Positions 1-6,138 of a stretch of 12,343 nucleotides of DNA are shown here, one piece after another. The stretch comes from JADYZU01 sp964443055 (lineage in GTDB: Bacteria; Pseudomonadota; Alphaproteobacteria; Rhodobacterales; Rhodobacteraceae): NCBI GenBank assembly GCA_964443055.1, contig CAYUBT010000074.1, positions 1-12,343 on the forward strand, in the 5' to 3' direction. The notes under the pieces are model-generated. The model made no database searches. It saw nothing but the letters and a program-made list of their open reading frames with translations, and was not told the DNA's origin. How positions within the stretch are numbered: position 1 is the first letter of the stretch; every line of letters begins with the position of its first letter. The position numbers were made by a program, and so were the translations under genes.

Positions 1-56
1 GTCGAGACTAGGGCCGTCGTCACCGGCTGCCGCCCGGGCGGCTTCTCGTCCTGGAT
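1..56 (-). pseudogene. recG: recG reading continued beyond the in-frame stop
   Basis: Read in the recG frame after the TAG at 57-59, these bases give IQDEKPPGRQPVTTALVS, which matches the DEKPPGR(K/T)PV segment that directly follows GDMD in RecG proteins. The spacing between GDMD and DEKPPGR is exactly preserved, with the stop in the place of a residue that is commonly Ser. The remainder of the gene lies outside the window. This is either the distal part of a recG broken by a nonsense change, or intact recG with a base error. Confidence 0.7.
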
Positions 57-1409
57 CTAGATATCCATGTCGCCATAGGGCGCCAGCGCGCGCGAGCGCG
101 GAATCGGTGTGGCCGTCATCACCAGCATGTCGGCACCGCGCCCCTTGGCCGCCAGTTCCATGCGCTGCTCGACGCCGAAACGGTGCTGCTCGTCGATGAT
201 GGCGAGGCGAAGATCATGAAAGACGACCTCGCGCTGGAAGAGCGAATGGGTGCCGACGAGGATCTGGGTCTCGCCCCGGGCAAGCGCGGCAAGCTTCTCC
301 TCGCGCTCTGCCCCCTTGTCGCGCCCGGTCAGGAGCGCGAGCCGCACGCCCGCGGCGGCGGCGAGGGGCCGCAGCCCGTCGTGATGCTGCCGCGCCAGAA
401 GTTCGGTCGGAGCCATCATCGCCCCCTGCCCGCCTGCCTCGACCGCGACAAGCAGCGCAAGGAGCGCGACCAGCGTCTTGCCCGAGCCGACATCGCCCTG
501 CAGCAGCCGGTTCATCCGCCGGGGCGAAGCCATGTCCGTCTCGATCTCGGCAATCGCGCGCCATTGTGCGTCTGTGGGCGAAAAGGGCAGCGATGCGACG
601 ACCTGCGCGCGCAAGGCCCCGTCGCCGCGCGTCTCCCGCCCCTTGCCGCGCCGCGTGCGCGCGCGGGCCAGCGCCAGCGTGAGCTGGTGCGCGAAGAGTT
701 CGTCATAGGCGAGACGCTGGCGCGGAGGTGCGGTGGCGGCGATATCCCCGGGGCCTTGCGGATGATGGCTGGCATGGAGCGCCTCGCGCCAGGACGGCCA
801 GCCTTCGCGGGTGAGGAGCGCGGGGTCGATCCATTCCTCAAGGACGGGCGCGCGCGAAAGCGCGTCTTCGGCCGCACGCGCCATCACCCGTTGTGTCAGC
901 CGCCCCGCCAGCGGATAGACCGGCTCGTGCCGGGGGATCGTCGCGCCGCCCTCGGGCGGGACGACATGGTCGGGATGGACGATCTGGGCGATTCCGTCGA
1001 AGAGTTCGAGTCTGCCCGAGACAAGGCGTCGCGCGCCGGTGGGCAGGAGGCGGCGCAGATGGTCGCCCCGGGCGTGAAAATACACGAGCTGGAATGTGGT
1101 TTCGGCGTCACTCACCGTGATTCGCAGAGGCGCGCTGCGGCTGCGGGGCGGGTGGTGCGCGCCGACGGTGACCTCGACGGTGACGGTCGCGGGCGGCTCC
1201 ACCTCGCGGATCGTGCGCACCGGGCGGCGGTCGATCAGCGAATGCGGCAGGGTGAAGAGCAGGTCGCGCGGCTTCGTGATCCCCGCGCCCTCCATCATCG
1301 TGGCCAGACGCGGACCGATCCCGGCCAGGGTCTCGATCCCCGCGAACAGCGGCCAGAGCTGTTCAGGCCGCCCGCGTGGCGGCGTCACGGGGTGATCAGG
1401 CGCAGCCAT
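57..1409 (-). CDS. recG: ATP-dependent DNA helicase RecG, interrupted by an in-frame stop (N-terminal 450 residues)
   Basis: RecG is a superfamily 2 helicase that remodels stalled replication forks and Holliday junctions. Seen: an N-terminal wedge/OB region (about residues 60-160, with YPLAGRLTQ near 165), Walker A GDVGSGKT at 305-312, the PTELLA motif near 333, the DEQH box at 406-409 and TATPIPR at 432-438. The reading then ends in TAG at residue 451, whereas the family usually runs to about 690-700 residues, so nearly all of helicase domain 2 is missing. Past the stop the same frame still reads as RecG. The start used is the ATG at 1409, overlapping the end of ligA by 25 bases; a GTG at 1388 that overlaps the ligA stop (GTGA) is an alternative. 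It is the last visible gene of the sciP-ctrA-ligA-recG run. Family identity is certain; whether the stop is real or a sequence error at a contig end is open. Confidence 0.9.
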   Translation of the reverse strand: MAAPDHPVTPPRGRPEQLWPLFAGIETLAGIGPRLATMMEGAGITKPRDLLFTLPHSLIDRRPVRTIREVEPPATVTVEVTVGAHHPPRSRSAPLRITVSDAETTFQLVYFHARGDHLRRLLPTGARRLVSGRLELFDGIAQIVHPDHVVPPEGGATIPRHEPVYPLAGRLTQRVMARAAEDALSRAPVLEEWIDPALLTREGWPSWREALHASHHPQGPGDIAATAPPRQRLAYDELFAHQLTLALARARTRRGKGRETRGDGALRAQVVASLPFSPTDAQWRAIAEIETDMASPRRMNRLLQGDVGSGKTLVALLALLVAVEAGGQGAMMAPTELLARQHHDGLRPLAAAAGVRLALLTGRDKGAEREEKLAALARGETQILVGTHSLFQREVVFHDLRLAIIDEQHRFGVEQRMELAAKGRGADMLVMTATPIPRSRALAPYGDMDI

Positions 1410-3700
1410 TCGTCTTCGTCGATGATGCGCAGGCCCAGCCGTTCGGCCTCGCGCGCCTTGGAACCCGCGCCCGGTCCCGCGACCACAAGCCCGGTCTGCG
1501 CGCTGACCGAACCCGCGACCCGGGCGCCAAGCGCCTCGGCCCGTGCCCTGGCCTCCGGCCGCGACATCTTTTCCAGCTTGCCCGTGAAGACCACGGTGAG
1601 CCCGGCGATCTCGCTCGTCGCTTCGGTTGCGGGCGGCGGGGTGATCCCGGCAAGGCAGGAGACGAGGTCATCGACAATCGCGCGTTCCTCCTCCTGGCTG
1701 AGGGTGATGATGAGCGAGAGCGCCATGACCGCGCCGAATCCGTCGATCCCGAGGATCTCGTCAAGGGCCGCGCGTGATCGCGGATCGACCTCCGGCTCGG
1801 CGGCCCAGGCGGCGTCGCGGGCGTGCGCGATCCGGGCGCGGCGGCCTTCGGCGGCGGCGCCGGCACGTTCCTCGATTTCGGCGACGTCGGCGGCCAGATG
1901 ACGTTCGGCCGCAGGGCGGGCGCGGTCGACAGTCGTGATCAGACGCTCCCATGTACCGAAATGGCGCGCAAGGTCACGGGCCGCCACCTCGCCGATATGG
2001 CGGATGCCGAGCGCGAAGATCAGCCGGTCAAGCGCGATCACCCGGCGCGCGTCGATCGCATCGAAGAGCCTGGCCGCGCTCACCTCGCCATATCCGTCGC
2101 GGTTCTTCAGTTTCGCCAGATTTGCCTCGTCGCGCGCCCGCAGGCGGAAAATGTCGGCCGGAGTGCGGATCGGCAGCTCGGGGTCGTCATAGAATGCCTC
2201 GATCTGGCGCGCGCCGAGCCCCTCGATGTCGAAGGCCGCGCGGCTGACGAAATGCTTCAGCCGCTCGATCGCCTGGGCCGGACAGGCAAGCCCGCCGGTG
2301 CAGCGATGGGTGGCGTCGCCCGGCTCGCGGATCACCTCCGAGCCGCATTCGGGGCAGCGATCAGGAAAGACGAACGGCACCGCATCCGCAGGCCGTTCGT
2401 CAAGATTCACCTCGTCGATCTTGGGGATGACATCGCCCGCCCGATGGACCTGCACCAGATCGCCCACCCGGATGTCGCGGCCGCCCCGGATCGGCTCGCC
2501 CGTCGCCGCCGAGCGGCCGGCGATGTAATCCGCGTTGTGCAAGGTCGCATTCGAGACGACGACGCCGCCCACGGTGACCGGAGCCAGCCGCGCCACCGGC
2601 GAGAGCGCGCCGGTGCGGCCGACCTGGATGTCGATCGCCAGAAGCCGTGTCCAGGCCGTCTCGGCCGGGAATTTCAGCGCCACGGCCCAACGCGGGGTGG
2701 TCGAGCGCAGGCCGAGCCGCGCCTGCAGGGCAAGATCGTCGACCTTGCAGACGACTCCGTCGATATCATAGCCAAGCGTGGCCCGGTCCGCGCCGATCCG
2801 CTGCCAGATCTCGATCACCCCGGCGGCGCTGTCGCAGCGGGCGATCAGCGGGTTGACCGGGAAACCCATCGCGCCCAGCCGGGCGAGCGCCCCGGATTGG
2901 GTGTCGGCGAGCGGCTCGCTCAGCGCGCCCCAGCCCCAGGCAAAGAAATGCAGGGGCCGCGTGGCGGTGACGGCGGGGTCGAGCTGGCGGAGCGAACCGG
3001 CAGCCGCATTGCGGGGATTGGCAAAAACATGGCTGCCCGCCTCATGCGCGCGCGCATTCAGCGCGGCGAATTCGTCATGGCGCATGTAGACCTCGCCCCG
3101 CACCTCGAGAAGCGCAGGCGCGTCCGTGATTCGATGCGGGATCCCGGTGATGGTGCGGGCGTTTGCGGTCACATCCTCGCCGGTCTCGCCATCGCCCCGT
3201 GTGGCCGCGCTCAGGAGCAGGCCACCCTCATAGCGCAGGGAGAGCGAGAGGCCGTCGATCTTGGGTTCGGCCAGATAGGCGAGCGGCGCATCGCCCGAAA
3301 GCCCCAGATGGCGGCGGACGCGCGCGTCGAAGTCGCGCAAGTCCTCCTCGTCGAAGGCGTTGGCGAGGCTGAGCATCGGCAGCGCGTGACGCAATTGCCC
3401 GAATCCCGCAAGCGGCGGAGCGCCGACCCGCGACGAAGGGCTGTCGGCGCGGCGCAGATCGGGAAAGCGTGTTTCGATCGCGCGGTTGCGGGCCTTGAGC
3501 GCGTCGTAATCGGCATCGCTCATGACCGGGTCGTCATGCGCGTGATAGGCGAGATCGGCGCGCGTGATCAGTTCCGCCAGCCGGGCGAGTTCCTGCGCGG
3601 CCAGGTCATGATCGAGCGATTCGACGGCGCGGGCGGCCGGATCGCCCCCCTGCCTTTCAGAACCGGACCGGGATCCTGTCACGCGCTCGCCCCCCATCAT
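1385..3700 (-). CDS. ligA: NAD-dependent DNA ligase LigA
   Basis: Seals nicks in replication and repair using NAD+ as adenylate donor. All domains are visible in the 771-residue reading: the NAD-binding Ia region (YHAHDDPVMSDADYD, residues 52-66), the adenylation domain with catalytic Lys147 in KIDG (147-150), YDIDGVVCKV (311-320) and LKFPAE (342-347), the OB fold (about 352-435), a zinc finger with Cys449, Cys452, Cys467 and Cys473, helix-hairpin-helix repeats (about 490-690) and a C-terminal BRCT domain (about 697-771, VVFTGKL). It is about 100 residues longer than E. coli LigA because of an unconserved 25-residue N-terminus and a charged insert of about 54 residues near 591-645. The start is uncertain: ATG at 3700 or 3697 lack a clear ribosome site, while GTG at 3682 follows GGGGGGCGAG. 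The gene lies 53 bases after ctrA and overlaps recG. Confidence 0.97.
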   Translation of the reverse strand: MMGGERVTGSRSGSERQGGDPAARAVESLDHDLAAQELARLAELITRADLAYHAHDDPVMSDADYDALKARNRAIETRFPDLRRADSPSSRVGAPPLAGFGQLRHALPMLSLANAFDEEDLRDFDARVRRHLGLSGDAPLAYLAEPKIDGLSLSLRYEGGLLLSAATRGDGETGEDVTANARTITGIPHRITDAPALLEVRGEVYMRHDEFAALNARAHEAGSHVFANPRNAAAGSLRQLDPAVTATRPLHFFAWGWGALSEPLADTQSGALARLGAMGFPVNPLIARCDSAAGVIEIWQRIGADRATLGYDIDGVVCKVDDLALQARLGLRSTTPRWAVALKFPAETAWTRLLAIDIQVGRTGALSPVARLAPVTVGGVVVSNATLHNADYIAGRSAATGEPIRGGRDIRVGDLVQVHRAGDVIPKIDEVNLDERPADAVPFVFPDRCPECGSEVIREPGDATHRCTGGLACPAQAIERLKHFVSRAAFDIEGLGARQIEAFYDDPELPIRTPADIFRLRARDEANLAKLKNRDGYGEVSAARLFDAIDARRVIALDRLIFALGIRHIGEVAARDLARHFGTWERLITTVDRARPAAERHLAADVAEIEERAGAAAEGRRARIAHARDAAWAAEPEVDPRSRAALDEILGIDGFGAVMALSLIITLSQEEERAIVDDLVSCLAGITPPPATEATSEIAGLTVVFTGKLEKMSRPEARARAEALGARVAGSVSAQTGLVVAGPGAGSKAREAERLGLRIIDEDEWLRLITP

Positions 3701-3753
3701 GCCGCATTCCGGGCGGGACGAGTGTTAGGCGGCTCCGGGGCCTGCGTCCAGAG

Positions 3754-4470
3754 TCAGGCGCCGACGGCGAGCCGATCCGCGACCGGCACGGCGGGTTCCG
3801 GGTCGCGCAGGACATAGCCACGGCCCCAGACCGTTTCGATATGGGTCTCACCCTCGTTGGCCTGGGAGATCTTCTTGCGCAGCTTGCAAATGAAGACATC
3901 GATGATCTTGAGTTCCGGCTCGTCCATGCCGCCGTAGAGATGGTTGAGGAACATTTCCTTGGTCAGGGTCGTGCCCTTGCGCAGCGAGAGCAGTTCGAGC
4001 ATCTGGTATTCCTTGCCCGTCAGATGGACCGGGCTTCCCCCGACCTCGACCGTTTTCGTGTCAAGATTCACGGCGATATTGCCGGTGCGGATGATCGACT
4101 GGGCATGGCCCTTGGACCGGCGGATGATTGCATGGATGCGGGCGATCAGTTCCTCGCGGTGGAAGGGCTTGGTGAGATAGTCGTCCGCGCCGAATCCGAA
4201 TCCCTTCAGCTTGCTGTCGGTGTCGCCCTCACCCGAGAGGAGCAGGATCGGCGTGTCGATCCGCGCGAGCCGCAACTGGCGCAGGACATCATGGCCGTTC
4301 ATGTCCGGCAGGTTGAGATCGAGGAGGATCAGATCGTAGTCGTAGAGTTTCGCCAGATCGATTCCCTCTTCCCCGAGATCGGTCGCATAGACGTTGAGAT
4401 TGGCATGGGCGAGCATCAGCTCGATGCTGCGAGAGGTGGTCTGGTCATCTTCGATGAGCAGGATGCGCAT
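3754..4470 (-). CDS. ctrA: Cell-cycle response regulator CtrA
   Basis: OmpR/PhoB-type response regulator. In Caulobacter, phosphorylated CtrA (via CckA-ChpT) represses origin firing and controls many cell-cycle and flagellar genes; in Rhodobacterales it mostly controls motility and gene-transfer-agent genes and is often dispensable. Seen in 238 residues: receiver domain with acidic pair Asp8/Asp9, phospho-acceptor Asp51 (LILLDLNLPDMNGHDV), Ser79 and Lys101 (LTKPF), then a winged-helix DNA-binding domain (about 127-223) whose recognition-helix region reads MDEPELKIIDVFICKLRKKI (182-201), typical of CtrA. The start is fixed by GGAGGG at 4476-4481, five bases before the ATG. The C-terminus is AVGA, not the Ala-Ala that marks Caulobacter CtrA for ClpXP. 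It lies 33 bases downstream of sciP with its own promoter-like element inside sciP. Confidence 0.97.
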   Translation of the reverse strand: MRILLIEDDQTTSRSIELMLAHANLNVYATDLGEEGIDLAKLYDYDLILLDLNLPDMNGHDVLRQLRLARIDTPILLLSGEGDTDSKLKGFGFGADDYLTKPFHREELIARIHAIIRRSKGHAQSIIRTGNIAVNLDTKTVEVGGSPVHLTGKEYQMLELLSLRKGTTLTKEMFLNHLYGGMDEPELKIIDVFICKLRKKISQANEGETHIETVWGRGYVLRDPEPAVPVADRLAVGA

Positions 4471-4494
4471 CCCGGCCCTCCGTTTTTCAAGGCT

Positions 4495-4511
4495 CCGGCT
4501 ACCCTAGCCGG
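4495..4511 (-). other. Small hairpin in the ctrA leader covering the sciP stop
   Basis: On the minus strand CCGGCT, a five-base loop and AGCCGG form a perfect 6-bp stem containing the sciP TAG in the loop edge. No T-run follows, so it is not an obvious terminator. The 5' arm (as CCCGGC, 4507-4512) could instead pair with GCCGGG at 4471-4476 directly before the ctrA ATG. Confidence 0.4.
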
Positions 4512-4836
4512 GTGAGGTTAACCTCCCCTTACTATCGCATGAGGCGAATGCGTCAACCTTCGGTTGTCTGTAGCATTGCAGACGTGTGGCTTTCAGCGCC
4601 TCCTCGCCATGGCGCTCGACCGCCCGCTCCCAACCGTCGAGTTCGTCCTCGGACAGGCCCCAATGGTCGATCGCCCATCCCCGGGTGACGAGTCCGGCGG
4701 CGATGGCCCGGACCACCGCGGCCTTGCGGCTGGCAACCCAGCGGCGCGTGTCGCGGGGCGGCAGGTCGGCGCGGCTCATGGCCGTGCCGTCGGGCAATGT
4801 GACGATACGGGGCCCGTCAACCTTGTGCAGATACAT
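4504..4836 (-). CDS. sciP: CtrA inhibitor SciP (DUF1153 family)
   Basis: A small helix-turn-helix protein. In Caulobacter, SciP binds CtrA and nearby DNA and stops CtrA from activating its promoters late in the cell cycle. Seen: the family signature YLHKVDGPRIVTLPDG at the N-terminus, SRADLPPRDTRRWVASRKAAVV (21-42), and a helical region with LSEDELDGWERAVERHGEEALKATRLQ (61-87), which together cover the whole DUF1153 core. The protein is 110 residues; family members are usually about 90 and end at about YRQ (here 89-91), so the final 18 or so residues are an unusual tail encoded by DNA that also looks like the ctrA promoter. GGAAGGG at 4843-4849, six bases before the ATG, supports the start. 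Family assignment is firm; the inhibitory role here is inferred from homology and from adjacency to ctrA. Confidence 0.92.
   Translation of the reverse strand: MYLHKVDGPRIVTLPDGTAMSRADLPPRDTRRWVASRKAAVVRAIAAGLVTRGWAIDHWGLSEDELDGWERAVERHGEEALKATRLQCYRQPKVDAFASCDSKGRLTSPG
4514..4525. repeat. Perfect 12-bp palindrome GAGGTTAACCTC
   Basis: A fully symmetric 12-bp inverted repeat without a spacer, overlapping the last codons of sciP, the CtrA-like box and the predicted ctrA transcription start. It could be an operator half-shared with CtrA or simply a by-product of the TTAA half-site. Confidence 0.5.
4518..4532 (-). promoter_or_regulatory. Near-match CtrA-binding box at the ctrA promoter
   Basis: The minus strand reads GTAA-N7-TTAACC against the CtrA consensus TTAA-N7-TTAA, one mismatch in eight defined bases. 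It overlaps the candidate -10 and start region of the ctrA promoter, which would fit negative or dual autoregulation. TTAA is scarce in this GC-rich DNA, which makes the match more notable, but no statistic was computed. Confidence 0.4.
4529..4556 (-). promoter_or_regulatory. Candidate ctrA promoter inside the 3' end of sciP
   Basis: On the minus strand TTGACG (4551-4556, five of six bases match the sigma-70 -35 consensus) is followed after 16 bases by TAGTAA (4529-4534), a weaker -10. Transcription would begin near 4522, leaving a leader of about 50 bases before the ctrA ATG. The element overlaps the last codons of sciP. Prediction by eye from consensus only. Confidence 0.45.
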
Positions 4837-4889
4837 CTCTCACCCTTCCGCTGGTGGATACTCCCGTCCGAAAGCGTGGCGGGCGGGGT

Positions 4890-4904
4890 TTAATGCCGGA
4901 TGAA
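4890..4904. promoter_or_regulatory. Near-match CtrA-binding box between sciP and mnmA
   Basis: TTAA-N7-TGAA on the plus strand (TTCA-N7-TTAA on the minus strand), one mismatch from TTAA-N7-TTAA. It sits 8 bases upstream of the mnmA -35 element and about 55 bases upstream of the sciP start, so it could serve either direction; control of sciP is the more expected use. No clear sciP -10 could be picked out beside it. Confidence 0.35.
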
Positions 4905-4912
4905 GCGGGGGG

Positions 4913-4940
4913 TTGAGAGTGTCACGGATTTTTCTATATT
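4913..4940 (+). promoter_or_regulatory. Sigma-70-like promoter of mnmA
   Basis: TTGAGA (4913-4918) and TATATT (4935-4940) are each one base from consensus and 16 bases apart, in the most AT-rich patch of the region. Transcription would begin near 4947, about 26 bases before the ATG at 4973. Because a TTG start at 4913 would lie in the -35 element, this also argues for the 4973 start. Confidence 0.6.
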
Positions 4941-4972
4941 CTGCAGCGTCCTTGAACCCGGGAAATCCCCTC

Positions 4973-6112
4973 ATGCCGCTCGATCCCATGCTCAACAGCC
5001 TTGGCCTGCCCAAGGCACCCGCCGACACGCGCGTTCTTGTCGCGATGTCGGGCGGCGTCGATTCCTCGGTCGTGGCGGCAATGCTCAAGGAAGAGGGCTA
5101 TGACGTCGTGGGCGTCACATTGCAGCTTTACGATCATGGCGCGGCGCTCGCGCGCAAGGGTGCCTGCTGCGCGGGCCGCGACATCCATGATGCAAGGAAT
5201 GTCGCCGATGCGATGGGATTCCCGCATTACGTCCTCGATTACGAGAACATCTTCCGCCAAGCGGTCATGGACGAGTTCGCGGACACCTATCTGGCCGGTG
5301 CAACCCCGGTCCCCTGCATCCGCTGCAACGAGCGGGTGAAGTTCCGCGACCTTCTCGCGGTCGCCCGCGATCTTGATGCCGACTGCATGGCCACCGGCCA
5401 TTACATCCGCCGCGAGATGGGGCCGCTCGGGCCGGAACTGCACCAGGCCGCTGACCCGTCGCGCGACCAGAGCTATTTCCTTTTCACCACGACGCCGGAA
5501 CAGCTCGACTATCTGCGCTTTCCCCTCGGCGGGCTGAAGAGCAAGGAGGAGACACGGACCCTCGCGCGGCGCTACGGCCTCACCATCGCCGACAAGCCCG
5601 ATTCGCAGGATATCTGCTTCGTCCCCGATGGCGATTACGCCGCCGTCGTGCGCAAGCTGCGCCCCGACACGGCCGAGCCGGGCGAGATCGTCGATCTCGA
5701 CGGCAATGTGCTGGGGGCGCATGACGGCATCCTGGGCTTCACCGTGGGCCAGCGGCGCGGGCTGGGGATCGGGGGCATGGCCGAGCCGCTTTATGTCGTG
5801 CGGCTCGATGTCGAGAAAAGGCAGGTGATCGTCGGCCCGCGCGAGGCACTGGCGAGCTGGCGCGTGCCGGTGCGCGAGTTGAACTGGCTGGGCGATGAGC
5901 CGCTTGAGCCGGGCAGCGCGCATGAGATTGCGGTGCGTATCCGTTCGACGAGGCCGCCGGTCGCGGCGGTCCTGCGCCCGCAGGAGGACGGCGAGGCCGA
6001 GGTCGAACTGCTCTCGCCCGAAGAAGGGGTCGCCCCCGGACAGGCCTGCGTCTTCTATGCGCCCGAGGGTACCCGGGTGCTCGGCGGCGGCTGGATCCGG
6101 CGCAGGGGGTGA
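4973..6112 (+). CDS. mnmA: tRNA-specific 2-thiouridylase MnmA
   Basis: Adds sulfur to C2 of the wobble uridine in tRNA-Lys, tRNA-Glu and tRNA-Gln, using ATP and sulfur passed from a cysteine desulfurase. In the 379-residue product: PP-loop SGGVDSS at 26-32, the VTLQLYDHG segment, catalytic Cys118 in PCIRCNERVKF (114-124), the family's DQSYFLF (165-171), and the second catalytic Cys215 in SQDICFVP, followed by the C-terminal beta-barrel domains (GFTVGQRRGLGIGG near 255-268). Length is normal for the family. The frame is open back to a TTG at 4913, but that codon lies in the promoter and the added 20 residues do not look conserved, so ATG 4973 is chosen; ATG 4988 is also possible. It is transcribed divergently from sciP and converges on lpxB. 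No Fe-S or other oddity seen. Confidence 0.97.
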   Translation: MPLDPMLNSLGLPKAPADTRVLVAMSGGVDSSVVAAMLKEEGYDVVGVTLQLYDHGAALARKGACCAGRDIHDARNVADAMGFPHYVLDYENIFRQAVMDEFADTYLAGATPVPCIRCNERVKFRDLLAVARDLDADCMATGHYIRREMGPLGPELHQAADPSRDQSYFLFTTTPEQLDYLRFPLGGLKSKEETRTLARRYGLTIADKPDSQDICFVPDGDYAAVVRKLRPDTAEPGEIVDLDGNVLGAHDGILGFTVGQRRGLGIGGMAEPLYVVRLDVEKRQVIVGPREALASWRVPVRELNWLGDEPLEPGSAHEIAVRIRSTRPPVAAVLRPQEDGEAEVELLSPEEGVAPGQACVFYAPEGTRVLGGGWIRRRG

Positions 6113-6138
6113 CGGCGGGTGCCGCCCCTCACCCGCCG
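6113..6138. terminator. Bidirectional hairpin between mnmA and lpxB
   Basis: CGGCGGGTG (6113-6121) and CACCCGCCG (6130-6138) form a perfect 9-bp GC-rich stem with an 8-base loop. It begins directly after the mnmA stop codon and contains the lpxB stop codon. Neither strand has a following T-run, so an intrinsic terminator is plausible but not of the classical form; it may instead protect both 3' ends. Confidence 0.55.

Noticed and set aside
183..1901. 572-codon open frame on the plus strand opposite recG and ligA
   Set aside because: Antisense shadow with biased low-complexity composition.
3701..3753. Terminator or promoter between ctrA and ligA
   Set aside because: Only 3-4 bp interrupted stems (AGGC/GCCT) and no -35/-10 pair could be found; the genes may be co-transcribed.
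1823..3817. 664-codon open frame on the plus strand opposite ligA
   Set aside because: Mirror frame of ligA codons with no recognisable domain and no ribosome site.
4913..4972. N-terminal extension of MnmA from a TTG start
   Set aside because: The TTG lies in the -35 of a good promoter, and conserved MnmA sequence begins only after the ATG at 4973.
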